DNA of 64,000 bases from JAAXIE01 sp965263155 (GCA_965263155.1 OZ253586.1:3224001-3288000), one strand, 5' to 3'. Positions 15,525 through 25,447 are shown, counted from the first letter of the stretch. Numbers and translations are program-made. The notes: generated by a model from the letters alone, not told the origin.

Positions 15525-17888
15525 GTGAACCCTACGACCTATGTAGGCCAGTCCGTCCGGCGCCTTGAGGACCACCGGCTCCTCATTGGGGATGGCCTTT
15601 ACCTCGACGACCTGAAGATCCCCGGCCTCCTCCACGCAGCCGTCCTCCGCAGTCCCCACGCCCACGCCAGCATACTCAGCATCGATGCTTCCCGCGCACG
15701 CCAACTCCCCGGCGTCGTCTCCGTCATTACCGCCGACGACCTCACCGGCATCGCCACGGAGATACCCACACGGACCCGTGCCGATGCCGACGAGATACAC
15801 CCTCCCTTCCATCCAGTGCTGGCCACTGACCGCGTATGCTACGTGGGCCAGCCTGTGGCCATAGTGGTGGCCGACACCGAATATTTGGCGAGCGACGCCC
15901 TAGAACTGATCGACGTCCAATACCAACCTCTACCCAGCATCATCGATCCCACCGACGCGCTGGCCGAAGGTGCGCCGGTGCTGCACGAGCACATCGGCGC
16001 CAACCTCGCCCTCCAGACGCTCAGTTCAGGCGGCGACCTAGACGGGGCTTTCGCCTCCGCTGACCGGGTAGTGACAGGCACGTACCATGTGCAGCGCCTC
16101 GCACCAGCCCCCATGGAGCCACGGGGAGTACTGGCCGACTACCAGCGACAGCAGGATATGCTCACCGTCTGGGACTCCACCCAACACCCCCATGAGATAC
16201 GCGACCACTTGGTGGAACTCCTGCAACGCCCCGAAAACAGTGTCCGTGTGATAGCCCCCGACGTCGGCGGAGGCTTTGGCGAGAAGGCAGCCCTCTTCCC
16301 CGAAGAGGTGGCCATCCCCTACCTGTCGATAATGTTGGGCCGCCCCATCAAGTGGATGGAGAGCCGCCGAGAGAACATGCTGGCTTTCCACGGCCGCGGC
16401 CACACCGTTGATGTCGAGGCAGCCGTCGCCGACGACGGTACGTTGCTGGGCATCAAGGTCAGCATCCTAGCCGACCTTGGCGCCTATTTCTTTATGTCCA
16501 CCCCAACGGTGCCCGTGTCCACCAGCCATCGCATCACAGGACCCTATCGCACCCCTGCCATGAGCGTACAGGTCAAGGGTGTGGTGACCAACAAGACACC
16601 CACTGGCGCATATCGCGGGGCAGGCGGCCCCGAAGCGGCCTTCTGCATGGAGCGGACCATCGATTTGATTGCCCAAGAGCTCGGGCTTGACCCTGCTCAG
16701 GTGCGAAGACGCAATCTCCTGTCTCCCGATGCCTTCCCCTACCGCACACCTACAGGCATCACCTATGACTCCGGTAACTACGCGCCAGCCTTGGACCGCG
16801 CCTTGGAGATGGCGGAGTACGACCACTGGCGGCAGCGACAAGCCTCATCGCCAGATTCCTTGATCGGCATCGGCTTGGCCACAGTGGTCAAGGGCTCCGG
16901 TGCGCTGACTCCCCGCTTGACCGACTACGCTCGCGTCATTATCCATCCCTCGGGCGAGGTGACCCTGCACACTGGCCTTTCGCCCCACGGCCAAGGCACC
17001 GCAACCATATTTGCCCAATTGGCAGCCGACGAGTTAGGCGTGGCCCCGGAGAAGGTCGAACTGCTGCACAGCGACACCGACATCGTGCCCACGGGAGGAG
17101 GTACCGGCGGCAGCCGTGGCCTCATAGCCGGTGGCACTGTCATTCACCTGCAACTGAGGGAAGCCCGGTCCAGGCTCATGGCCATAGCCGCCCACCAGTT
17201 GGGCTGTGCGGCTGACCAAGTGAATATGCAGGAGGGTGAGTACTTCGACGAAAGCGACCCGTCGCGTCGCCTCCCATTCCCCCAAGTGGTCGCAGCAGCC
17301 TACGACGAGGAGTTGCTGCCACCCGACGTCGAAGTCGGACTTGATTTCTCCGGCATGAACACATTGCCCCGCAGCCCCTACGCTTTCGGGGCCCATGTAG
17401 CCGTGGTGGAGGTCTCCCGCGAAACCGGCGAGGTCAACCTCCTGAAGTACGTCGCCGTTCACGACGCTGGCCGCATCATGAACCCCCTGTTGGCCGACGG
17501 CCAAGTCCATGGGGCCATCGTGCAGGGGGTGGGACAAGCCTTGGTGGAAGGCATGACCTACGATGGAGAAGGCCAGCCCATCACCGGCAGCCTATTGGAC
17601 TATTCGCTGCCCACGTCCACTACCATGCCTGACATGGAATTGGACACCATGGAAACGATGTCGCCTTTGACGCCTTCCGGGCTAAAGGGCATAGGGGAGC
17701 TACCAACCTTGGCCGCCCCCGTGGCCGTAGCCAACGCCGTGATGGACGCCCTGTCCCCGACTGGCATACGGCACATCGACACCCCGTTGACTCCCGACAA
17801 ACTAGAGCGGGCCCTGCGCTCCAGGAGGTCTCAGGCCTCAGGCCTGCCCCGTACCTCGATACGGGGAGGACCAATTGGCCCGCGCTAG
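15525..17888 (+). CDS. Xanthine dehydrogenase-family molybdopterin-binding subunit, paralogue 2
   Basis: Same family as the gene at 12100; the two align end to end. GTG at 15525 is chosen because its product starts level with paralogue 1 and lies just downstream of a TATAAT; a TTG 17 codons earlier would precede the likely transcript start. The length is then 787 aa. GAYRGAGGPEA is the Moco loop, and KGIGELPT near the C-terminus holds the catalytic glutamate. After it the protein has about 35 extra basic residues compared with paralogue 1. Again no FAD or Fe-S subunit is near. The pair may form alternative or heteromeric catalytic subunits. Confidence 0.87.
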   Translation: MNPTTYVGQSVRRLEDHRLLIGDGLYLDDLKIPGLLHAAVLRSPHAHASILSIDASRARQLPGVVSVITADDLTGIATEIPTRTRADADEIHPPFHPVLATDRVCYVGQPVAIVVADTEYLASDALELIDVQYQPLPSIIDPTDALAEGAPVLHEHIGANLALQTLSSGGDLDGAFASADRVVTGTYHVQRLAPAPMEPRGVLADYQRQQDMLTVWDSTQHPHEIRDHLVELLQRPENSVRVIAPDVGGGFGEKAALFPEEVAIPYLSIMLGRPIKWMESRRENMLAFHGRGHTVDVEAAVADDGTLLGIKVSILADLGAYFFMSTPTVPVSTSHRITGPYRTPAMSVQVKGVVTNKTPTGAYRGAGGPEAAFCMERTIDLIAQELGLDPAQVRRRNLLSPDAFPYRTPTGITYDSGNYAPALDRALEMAEYDHWRQRQASSPDSLIGIGLATVVKGSGALTPRLTDYARVIIHPSGEVTLHTGLSPHGQGTATIFAQLAADELGVAPEKVELLHSDTDIVPTGGGTGGSRGLIAGGTVIHLQLREARSRLMAIAAHQLGCAADQVNMQEGEYFDESDPSRRLPFPQVVAAAYDEELLPPDVEVGLDFSGMNTLPRSPYAFGAHVAVVEVSRETGEVNLLKYVAVHDAGRIMNPLLADGQVHGAIVQGVGQALVEGMTYDGEGQPITGSLLDYSLPTSTTMPDMELDTMETMSPLTPSGLKGIGELPTLAAPVAVANAVMDALSPTGIRHIDTPLTPDKLERALRSRRSQASGLPRTSIRGGPIGPR

Positions 17889-17917
17889 GCAGCGGGGCTG
17901 TCTCCACTGATGAAGTG

Positions 17918-17968
17918 GAGGAGGCATGCGGAACGCTTCCCGGCGTCCGCGGGCCTCCTCTCTTTTTT
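17918..17968 (+). terminator. Intrinsic terminator after molybdopterin subunit 2
   Basis: GAGGAGGC (17918-17925) pairs with GCCTCCTC (17953-17960) across a loop that itself has short complementarities, followed by TCTTTTTT. Confidence 0.75.
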
Positions 17969-18079
17969 CGGCCTTGAATCGGGAGGAGAGCATGGCCGTA
18001 AGCCTCCCCGGCCTGCTCGTGACTCCAATTGACCCAGACTACAAAAAAACTTCCTTTCTTCAGTAGGATGGAACACTAT

Positions 18080-19060
18080 ATGCCAATCTCGCACTGGCCC
18101 AAGTACCTGTGTGTCCTTACTCTTATTGCCTTGGCGATGGTCGTATCAGCAGCATGTAGCGCCGACGAGCCCCCCTCACAGGCTACGCCAACCACCACGG
18201 AAGGGATGACGCCCGATCTTAAGGGCGTAATCGAGATTGATGGTTCGAGCACAGTTTCCCCAATCTCGCAAGCTGTGGCTGAGGAATTCCAAAAGCTCCA
18301 CGGCAAGACCCAGCCAATCGTGGGCATCTCCGGCACCGGCGGCGGTTTCAAGCGGTTCACCATCGGCGAGACCGATATCTCTGACGCCTCCCGCACCATC
18401 AAGGACGCTGAGAAGGAGGCCGCAGCCTCGAACGGCATCGAGTACTTGGAGCTCAAAGTCGGCACCGACGGGCTTTCCCTTATGGTCAGCCCCCAGAACG
18501 ACTTCGTTGACTGCCTCACCATGGAACAACTCCACCAAATCTGGATGCCCGGCAGCACCGTCCAGAAGTGGAGTGACGTGAATCCGGCATGGCCCGACAG
18601 GGAAATCAGGCTATATGGCGGCGACACCGACTCAGGCACTTTCGACTACTTCACCGAGGAGGTCAATGGCGAGGCCAAGGTCAGCCGCGACGATTACACC
18701 GCCTCCGCCGACGACAACGTGCTCGTACGGGGCATCTCCGGCGACCGCAACTCCCTGGGCTACTTCGGCTACGCCTTCTACATCGAGAATGCGGACCAGT
18801 TGAAGCTGCTGAGCATCGACAACGGCGAAGGCTGCGTCAAGCCCAGCCCTGAGACCATCGCAGGCGGCACCTACACTCCGCTGTCTAGGCCCCTATTCAT
18901 CTACGTGAACGTGGACAGCCTGCAAAAGCCCCAAGTGCTGGAGTTCGTGAAGTTCTACATGGAGGCCGGCGCCGAGCTCACTGCCGAGGTGGGTTACGTA
19001 CCGGAAGACGACAGCACCTTCGAGGCCAACCTCCAAGCTGTAATAGACGCAGCAGGCTGA
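18080..19060 (+). CDS. pstS: Phosphate ABC transporter substrate-binding lipoprotein
   Basis: Binds phosphate outside the membrane for the Pst importer. I use the ATG at 18080 (AGTAGGATGG upstream); an ATG four codons earlier is possible. The lipobox is VSAAC. IDGSSTVSPIS opens the binding domain and GTGGGFKRF follows, the PstS phosphate-binding signature; GGDTDSGTFDYF later supplies more ligands. About 326 aa. pstC and pstA follow on the same strand. No Pho-box-like direct repeat was evident upstream. Confidence 0.9.
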   Translation: MPISHWPKYLCVLTLIALAMVVSAACSADEPPSQATPTTTEGMTPDLKGVIEIDGSSTVSPISQAVAEEFQKLHGKTQPIVGISGTGGGFKRFTIGETDISDASRTIKDAEKEAAASNGIEYLELKVGTDGLSLMVSPQNDFVDCLTMEQLHQIWMPGSTVQKWSDVNPAWPDREIRLYGGDTDSGTFDYFTEEVNGEAKVSRDDYTASADDNVLVRGISGDRNSLGYFGYAFYIENADQLKLLSIDNGEGCVKPSPETIAGGTYTPLSRPLFIYVNVDSLQKPQVLEFVKFYMEAGAELTAEVGYVPEDDSTFEANLQAVIDAAG

Positions 19061-19077
19061 GCACAGTGCGCAACCGC

Positions 19078-19111
19078 ACCCACTACGCGCAGCCGCCACT
19101 GGTGGGTTTTA
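19078..19111 (+). terminator. Weak hairpin between pstS and pstC
   Basis: ACCCAC (19078-19083) can pair with GTGGGT (19102-19107), followed by TTTTA. A leaky terminator here would let the binding protein be made in excess of the permease, as is common in Pst operons. The stem is short. Confidence 0.35.
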
Positions 19112-19229
19112 CTATCGGCGCAGGTAGGCGGAGTGATGGGCAAGGCGGTATCATAGATAGTGCCATCAGCTAGGGAACCAAGCAGACCATACAAACACTT
19201 CAACGACGGAGACGGGCAAGTGGCAATTC

Positions 19230-20183
19230 GTGGATCGTGGCATTAGAAGAAGTGAAGGCTTGGCAGGCGCAATCCCCAGAGAGGGACGCCTCTTGAGACA
19301 ACGCCGATCTAGAGTCATTGAGGAGAGGCTGGTCCGCTGGATTTTCGCCTCCTGCGCCTTGGTCTCCGTCGTAACTACCATCGGCATAGTAATACTGCTA
19401 CTCAACCAGTCTATCGGCTTCTTTCAAGAAGTCTCAGCATGGGAATTTATCACCGGCACCCGCTGGTCCCCCATCCTGAAGCCCACCTCCTTTGGAGTCC
19501 TTCCCTTGGTATGCGGGACGGTCCTCGTGGCGGTCATAGCTTCGGCTGTAGCCGTCCCTGTGGGGCTCGCTACCGCAATCTTCCTATCCGAGTACGCCCC
19601 CGACAGGGTCAGACGGGTTATCAAGCCAGCCTTGGAGATACTGGCTGGCATACCCACCATCGTCTACGGGTACTTCGCCCTCAGTTTCGTCACCCCCCTG
19701 ATGCAGAAGGTGATGCCCGACCTACTGATTTTCAACGCCTTGAGCGCGGGCATAGTCATGGGCCTCATGATCATCCCCATGGTCTCCTCCTTGAGCGAGG
19801 ACGCCATGCTGGCCGTACCCCGCTCCCTGCGTCAGGCGGCGTACGCATTGGGTGCCACCCGCCTCGAAGTGGCCATGAAGGTGGTGGTTCCCGCAGCCCT
19901 ATCCGGCATCGTAGCAGCCTTCATCCTAGGACTCTCCCGCGCCATCGGCGAGACCATGCTCGTTACTCTGGCAGCCGGGGCCACGCCTAGGATGACCTTC
20001 AACCCGCTGGAAAGCATCCAGACCATGACTGCCTACATAGTGCAGCTGAGCCAAGGTGAGACGCCCCACGGTTCTGTCGAATACAACACCATCTTCGCCG
20101 TCGGTCTGGTCCTCTTCATCATGACCCTAGCCATGAACATGCTGGGACAATGGGTAGTGCAGCGCTATCGGGAGACGTACTAA
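19230..20183 (+). CDS. pstC: Phosphate ABC transporter permease PstC
   Basis: One of the two membrane subunits of the phosphate importer; 317 aa from the GTG at 19230. TTG at 19293, behind GAGAGGGA, is an alternative that trims 21 residues. Six membrane segments are seen, with the permease coupling motif around YALGATRLEVAMKVVVPAAL. GIPTIVYGYFAL is typical of PstC. The stop overlaps the pstA ATG by one base (TAATG). Confidence 0.9.
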   Translation: MDRGIRRSEGLAGAIPREGRLLRQRRSRVIEERLVRWIFASCALVSVVTTIGIVILLLNQSIGFFQEVSAWEFITGTRWSPILKPTSFGVLPLVCGTVLVAVIASAVAVPVGLATAIFLSEYAPDRVRRVIKPALEILAGIPTIVYGYFALSFVTPLMQKVMPDLLIFNALSAGIVMGLMIIPMVSSLSEDAMLAVPRSLRQAAYALGATRLEVAMKVVVPAALSGIVAAFILGLSRAIGETMLVTLAAGATPRMTFNPLESIQTMTAYIVQLSQGETPHGSVEYNTIFAVGLVLFIMTLAMNMLGQWVVQRYRETY

Positions 20184-21064
20184 TGCAAAAGGGACACGCC
20201 ACCTTCTCCGCCAACCTGCCCTTCCGCAAAGGCGTAGGGGGAATTGCCTACGTCGTCTTCCTCGCGGCAGTCTGCGTCGGCCTGATCGGGCTGGTAACGC
20301 TGCTGACACAGGTATTATGGCAGGGCATCCCTTGGCTCAGTTGGCAATTCCTTACTGACTATCCCTCCCGTCACCCAGAGGAAGCCGGTCTAGTCCATGC
20401 CATAGTCGGCACCATCTATCTCATGGGTCTCGTAGCCGCCTTTACCATCCCGGTAGGAGTAGGTGCAGCCCTTTACCTTGAGGAATACGCCCCCAAGAAC
20501 ACGCTCACCCGCATCATCGAGGTCAACATCTCCAACCTAGCCGGTGTCCCATCCATCGTCTACGGGCTTCTCGGTCTCGGTCTCTTCGTCCAAATGCTGG
20601 CCATGGGAAGAACCCTTCTGGCTGGTGGCCTCACCCTCTCCCTGCTGGTCCTCCCCATAGTGATTCTCGCCTCTAGGGAAGCCATCCGAGCCGTGCCTCA
20701 AAGCCATCGCGATGCCGCCTACGCCTTGGGGGCCACTCAATGGCAGATGATCAAAGGCGTGGTTATCCCCCAAAGCCTTGCCGGCATACTTACCGGCGTC
20801 ATTCTGGCCATGTCCCGCGCTATCGGCGAAGCTGCCCCGGTCATCGCCATCAGCGCCTTGGTGTTCCTCACTTTCCTGCCCACAACGCCTCTCGATAGGT
20901 TTACCGTGCTGCCCATCCAGATATACAACTGGGCCTCCGATCCCCGGCACGACTTCCAATCGCTGGCTGCTGCGGGTATCATCGTGCTGCTAGTCATCCT
21001 GTTATCGATGAACGCTGTGGCAATTTACTTCCGCAACCGGTATCAAGCCCGCTCTGAAGACTAG
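20183..21064 (+). CDS. pstA: Phosphate ABC transporter permease PstA
   Basis: Second membrane subunit of the importer, 293 aa. The ATG at 20183 shares a base with the pstC stop and has GGGAG upstream. Motifs are GVPSIVYGLLGLG and, in the coupling region, YALGATQWQMIKGVVIPQS. Six hydrophobic segments. The ATPase pstB and regulator phoU would be expected next, but the following gene is an unrelated exporter. Confidence 0.9.
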   Translation: MQKGHATFSANLPFRKGVGGIAYVVFLAAVCVGLIGLVTLLTQVLWQGIPWLSWQFLTDYPSRHPEEAGLVHAIVGTIYLMGLVAAFTIPVGVGAALYLEEYAPKNTLTRIIEVNISNLAGVPSIVYGLLGLGLFVQMLAMGRTLLAGGLTLSLLVLPIVILASREAIRAVPQSHRDAAYALGATQWQMIKGVVIPQSLAGILTGVILAMSRAIGEAAPVIAISALVFLTFLPTTPLDRFTVLPIQIYNWASDPRHDFQSLAAAGIIVLLVILLSMNAVAIYFRNRYQARSED

Positions 21065-21100
21065 GGTTTGCTTCCGTAGAAGCGGAGGCAGGCAAACAAT

Positions 21101-21994
21101 ATGCTGGTGGCGATCGTATTAGCTTTCTGTTCCGCGGCGGGCTTCGGCACAGGCAACATCTTCATAAGGGCGGGCACCCAGCGCATGTCGGGTGCCACGG
21201 CGACCACGTTTGCCGTTATTACCAGTTCCCTCGTGGCCTTCATCCTCGCCCTCGTGGGACATGCCTCCGAGATCACCACCCTCTCGTGGAAGGCCTACGC
21301 TTGGTTCGCCCTTATGGGTGCCATGTCCTACCCTGGCGCCCGCGTACTCAACAACACTGCTATCAGCATGGTGGGCGCATCCGGAGCTGGACCCTTCGCC
21401 TCTTTACAGCCCGTGTTCGCTTTCATCCTAGGTTATGCGATCTTGAAAGAGCGCCCTGACCTGCTGCTCTATTTCGGAACGCCGGCCATTGTCTGCGGCC
21501 TGATACTAGTCATCAGGTCTCGGGCGAATCCCTCATCCGACACCGTGACACGACGCAACTACTTGGGGTATTTCATGGCTGCTGGAGCAGCCGCCACTTT
21601 CGGCACCCGCGACACCATAAGCCGACATGTGGTTTCCACGCTGGCACCCTTCTCCGTTACCGCAGCCCTGTCTTTATCCATGGGGGCGCTGATGATTCTC
21701 CCCTTCACCTCCCGTGGCGTGATTCGAAGCATAACGGACATCCCCCTGCGGTACGCCCTGTTCTGCTGCGTCGCCGGGGTCTCCCAAGGGCTCGCCTTGG
21801 TCTGCCTCTTTGGAGCACTCAGCCGTGCCGACGTAACCACTGTCAGCCCCATCAACTCCAGCGCCCCACTGTTTACCCTCGTCTTGGCCCACCTCTTCCT
21901 GCAGCGCTTGGAGTCGGTGAACCTGTTGTTGGCCATAGGCACCATCCTAAGCGTCTGCGGTGTCATCCTCGTGATATTTGGCGCATCCTCCTAG
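21101..21994 (+). CDS. EamA/DMT-family transporter
   Basis: Inner-membrane metabolite exporter family with about ten membrane helices in two EamA halves (roughly 1-140 and 150-297). The internal repeat is visible as Ile/Leu-rich segments ending in GLILVIRS and GVILVIFG. It follows pstA by about 36 bp on the same strand and may share its transcript, but no functional link to phosphate is evident. Substrate unknown. Confidence 0.85.
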   Translation: MLVAIVLAFCSAAGFGTGNIFIRAGTQRMSGATATTFAVITSSLVAFILALVGHASEITTLSWKAYAWFALMGAMSYPGARVLNNTAISMVGASGAGPFASLQPVFAFILGYAILKERPDLLLYFGTPAIVCGLILVIRSRANPSSDTVTRRNYLGYFMAAGAAATFGTRDTISRHVVSTLAPFSVTAALSLSMGALMILPFTSRGVIRSITDIPLRYALFCCVAGVSQGLALVCLFGALSRADVTTVSPINSSAPLFTLVLAHLFLQRLESVNLLLAIGTILSVCGVILVIFGASS

Positions 21995-22162
21995 CCCGCA
22001 ACCGCCCTCATCCACCCTTGCTATACACCTTCCCGTCATTCCCCGCTCCACAAGTTGCTGCACATTGCCAATCTAGTAGAACTTATGCACCATAACCCTG
22101 AAGGTCACACCTACCGAGAGTCTTCGAAGCGCAGCACCGTGCTAGGTCACAACCCATCAGGC

Positions 22163-22192
22163 TTGCTTCCGTTCCCAACCCTTGCCTACAAT
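22163..22192 (+). promoter_or_regulatory. Putative promoter of the ThDP enzyme gene
   Basis: TTGCTT (22163-22168), 18 bp, TACAAT (22187-22192), about 60 bp before the ATG at 22252. The hexamers are moderate matches. Confidence 0.4.
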
Positions 22193-22251
22193 CGTTGACG
22201 CCCCTAGTGCCAATCCAAAATATGCCTGCCCATGCAACCTGAGGAGGAGCA

Positions 22252-23928
22252 ATGCCGAACCTGACCGGGGCCCACCTGTTGATACGGTGCCTCAAGCTGG
22301 AGGGGATCAAAAAGGTCTTCACCATCGTGGGGGACACCATGCTCCCCTTGGCCGACGCCGCCGAGGATGAGGGCATCGAGTTCATCGACACCCGCCACGA
22401 AGGGGCGGCCATGGCCATGGCCGATGCTTGGTGCCGCATCACCGGCGAGCCCTCGGTAGCGATGTTCACCGGCGGACCGGGCTTCTCCAACGCCATCTCC
22501 GGCTTGCCCCACGTCTACACTGCCGAGAGCCCCGTGGTGTTCATAGCCGGCTGCGGTGAGTTGCCGGAGCGTGGCCTGTTGGGCTTCCAAGAGGTCAACC
22601 AAGTGGAGATATGCGCCCCCATGACCAAGGGTTCATGGCTGGTACACGACCACAGGCGCATCTCCGAATACGTAGCCACTGCCTTTCGCACCGCTATGTC
22701 GGGCCGCCCTGGTCCAGTGCACCTGACCGTTCCCATGGACGTACAAGAACATGGCATAGAGGAAGAGGACATGCCTCCCTACCAGCCCAGCGAGTATCGC
22801 CACCGTGGGCGCACCCACGGCGATCCAGCCCTGATTTCCGAAGCCGTCGACCTGCTGCGCCGGGCGGAGAGACCAGTGGTGATCGTGGGCAATGCAGCAC
22901 GATACTCCGTGGGTTCCCAGCAACTTCAAGCCTTGGTGGAAGGCGCGGGCCTGCCCATATTCACCATCGAGCAAGCCCGGGGCCTCATCGACGACGCTCA
23001 TCCCCTGTGCTACGGCATCGCCGACCCCGGCCTCAACCACACTGCGCGACGCTTCCGCGAGGCCGATGTCGTGCTACTGCTGGGCAAACGACTGGACCAC
23101 GGCTACCGCTACGGCCGCGCTCCCTTCTTCAGCAGCTCCGCCAAGCTGGTGCAGGTCGACCCCTCAGCCGCCGAGATCGGGCGCAACCGGGGCGTCGACA
23201 TAGGCATCGCCGGAGACATAGGAGCAGTGGTGGACCAGTTGCAGCAGGAGGGGGCCAAGGCGCAGTGGAACGACTTCGCACCATGGCGCCAGCAGCTGGA
23301 CCAGTCCCGCGCTGCATTCCGCGAAGGCTTGGAGTCCCACATCAGCGACGCGGAGCCTCTGCACCCCATGAAGGTGTTCAAGGAGGTGGAACCCTTCCTG
23401 CAAGAAAACAGCTTCATCATCTTGGACGGGGGTGACTACGTGCAGTGGGGCCGCTCCTACTACCAAGCCCACCAGCCCGGCCACTGGCTGCGGTTAGGCT
23501 CGCTGGGACATCTGGGATGTGGCCTGCCCTACGCCCTGACTGCCAAGCTCATCGACCCTGATGCCCGGGTGTTCCTCTTCACCGGCGACGGCTCCATCGG
23601 CTTCTACTTCATGGAGTACGACACGGCCATACGGCACAACCTCCCCTTCACCACTGTCATGGGCAACGACTCGGCATGGGGCATCGACAAAACTTTCCAG
23701 TTGGCCTACTACGGACGCCCCGTAGCCACCGATCTGCGCTTCGTTCGCTACGACCGCATGGTAGCCGAGGTAGGAGGCCACGGCGAATACGCCGAACGCT
23801 CCGAGGAAATCGCTCCTGCGCTACAACGCGCACTCGATTCAGGCAAACCGTCACTGGTGAACATAGCCGTGGCACCCGGAGCCAGCCCCATGGCCGAGGC
23901 CATGATCGCGCGAAGGCGTAGTTCCTAG
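22252..23928 (+). CDS. Thiamine-diphosphate-binding enzyme, acetolactate synthase-like
   Basis: A 558-aa decarboxylase/ligase of the acetolactate synthase / benzoylformate decarboxylase superfamily. N-terminal pyrimidine-binding domain with the catalytic glutamate E50 in RHEGAAMAMADAW; central domain about 190-320; C-terminal PP-binding domain with the ThDP/Mg motif GDGSIGFYFMEY and the following Asn in MGNDSAWG. GAGGAGGAG precedes the ATG. No ilvN-type small subunit is nearby, so a biosynthetic role in branched-chain amino acids is unlikely. The reaction is unknown; oxalyl-CoA decarboxylase-like or sulfopyruvate/phenylpyruvate-type chemistry is equally possible. Confidence 0.85.
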   Translation: MPNLTGAHLLIRCLKLEGIKKVFTIVGDTMLPLADAAEDEGIEFIDTRHEGAAMAMADAWCRITGEPSVAMFTGGPGFSNAISGLPHVYTAESPVVFIAGCGELPERGLLGFQEVNQVEICAPMTKGSWLVHDHRRISEYVATAFRTAMSGRPGPVHLTVPMDVQEHGIEEEDMPPYQPSEYRHRGRTHGDPALISEAVDLLRRAERPVVIVGNAARYSVGSQQLQALVEGAGLPIFTIEQARGLIDDAHPLCYGIADPGLNHTARRFREADVVLLLGKRLDHGYRYGRAPFFSSSAKLVQVDPSAAEIGRNRGVDIGIAGDIGAVVDQLQQEGAKAQWNDFAPWRQQLDQSRAAFREGLESHISDAEPLHPMKVFKEVEPFLQENSFIILDGGDYVQWGRSYYQAHQPGHWLRLGSLGHLGCGLPYALTAKLIDPDARVFLFTGDGSIGFYFMEYDTAIRHNLPFTTVMGNDSAWGIDKTFQLAYYGRPVATDLRFVRYDRMVAEVGGHGEYAERSEEIAPALQRALDSGKPSLVNIAVAPGASPMAEAMIARRRSS

Positions 23929-24160
23929 TCCATATCGTCTAGGTCGCTGGCGGATTCCGTAAGCCCAACTATGGTGAATCAGACGAACCAGCCTCGGTCA
24001 ATGGCGCTGATGCCGTGAGGGGCGAATCTGCCAGCCTCTCCTATTGACATAGCGCGAGAGCGGTAACACAATATGCGCGTTGCTGCCCCACCAGCGTGGG
24101 TTGGGCATGTTATTGGCCAAGCGAGGCCTTCTATCTATTCGTAAGGGAGGATCGACTCAT

Positions 24161-25447
24161 ATGCCGAAAGTAGGACACATAGTCACCAGACCCGGTCGGA
24201 GAGAGCAGGACCCACCCGTAGAGATTCCGGTAGCAGAAGAACTCGAAACGGTACCCGGGATTCCCAAGCACGAGTCCGACTTGGAGTTCTACTCCCGCGA
24301 ATACCCGCTTGAAACCATCAACATCGACGAGCGGGCCTCGCGCGACTGGGCCAACCGCATACGCGACGGCCATCTGGAAATGCGCGAAATCCGTCGTGAG
24401 CACGACCGGCTGAACAGGCCCATCGTGATGGCCGGACGCATGACCGGCGAGATGGAGCCGACCTCCGAACCCGTGGGCGAGGACATCACCGAGTTGGTCA
24501 AGGCCAAGGCTAGGTCCTTGGGCTTCGGCGAAGTTGGAATCACCCGCTACGACCACCACTACACCTATGTAAGCAAGAAGGACTGGGTTAAGTTCCCCCA
24601 TGCCATCTGCTTGGCCTACGAGCAGGACTACGAGCCAACCCAGTCCATCCCCAGCGTTCCCGCCGAGATCGTCCACTCCAGCACCTACCGCACCGAGGGC
24701 GCGGCTGGCTTGGAACTCGGCAACTACATCCGCAGCTTGGGCTTCCGCGCCCAGGTGCATAGCCCCAACGACAACACCGGGCCCTACATCCCCATGTTTG
24801 TTGAGGCTGGCTTGGGCCAGTTGGGGGCCAACGGCCAGTTGCTGTCGCCCCACTTCGGCTCTCGCGCTCGGCTGATGGTTATCACCACCGACGCCAGCGT
24901 TACCTACGACAAGCCGGTGGACTACGGCATCCACCAGTTCTGCAACATTTGCCAGGTGTGCGCCAACCGCTGCCCCGGCAGGGCCATCATCCGCGACAAG
25001 ATCTGGTGGCGCGGAGCCGAGAAGAACAAGCTCATCTTCAAGCGCTGCCGCCCGGTCATGGCCCGCTACCTAGGCTGCGGCATCTGCATGAAGGTCTGCC
25101 CCATTCAGAAGTACGGCATGAAGCCCGTCATGGAGCACTACATCTCCACTGGTGAGGTCCTAGGTAAGGGCACCAACGGGCTGGAAGGCTACGAGCTCCA
25201 CGACCAAGGCTACTTCGGCCCTGGCGAGCTCCCCACGTTCGACGGCCAGTTCTTCAACATGCCCCACGGCAAGGCCGAGGACTGGGTATTCGAGCAGTTC
25301 AAGGACAAGCTGATGGATGCTGGCGGACTTGAGACCCCGGCTGGCGACGACGCCGTCGAGGAGTTCAAGGGCAAGCTGTCCATGGCCCTCGCCTTGGACC
25401 AAGACGCCTTCGGCATGGGCGACGACGAGAACCCCGACTACATCTAG
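24161..25447 (+). CDS. Reductive dehalogenase-like Fe-S protein without Tat signal
   Basis: A 428-aa protein resembling the B12- and Fe-S-binding core of RdhA and epoxyqueuosine reductase QueG. Two 4Fe-4S clusters are evident: C261, C264, C267, C271 (CNICQVCANRCP) and C296, C306, C309, C313 (CGICMKVCP). The corrinoid-binding region would be about 110-250. GGGAGG precedes the ATG at 24161. There is no twin-arginine signal and no rdhB membrane anchor next door, so respiratory use is unlikely; a cytoplasmic role fits. Corrinoid dependence would tie it to btuFCD upstream. Substrate unknown. Confidence 0.8.
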   Translation: MPKVGHIVTRPGRREQDPPVEIPVAEELETVPGIPKHESDLEFYSREYPLETINIDERASRDWANRIRDGHLEMREIRREHDRLNRPIVMAGRMTGEMEPTSEPVGEDITELVKAKARSLGFGEVGITRYDHHYTYVSKKDWVKFPHAICLAYEQDYEPTQSIPSVPAEIVHSSTYRTEGAAGLELGNYIRSLGFRAQVHSPNDNTGPYIPMFVEAGLGQLGANGQLLSPHFGSRARLMVITTDASVTYDKPVDYGIHQFCNICQVCANRCPGRAIIRDKIWWRGAEKNKLIFKRCRPVMARYLGCGICMKVCPIQKYGMKPVMEHYISTGEVLGKGTNGLEGYELHDQGYFGPGELPTFDGQFFNMPHGKAEDWVFEQFKDKLMDAGGLETPAGDDAVEEFKGKLSMALALDQDAFGMGDDENPDYI

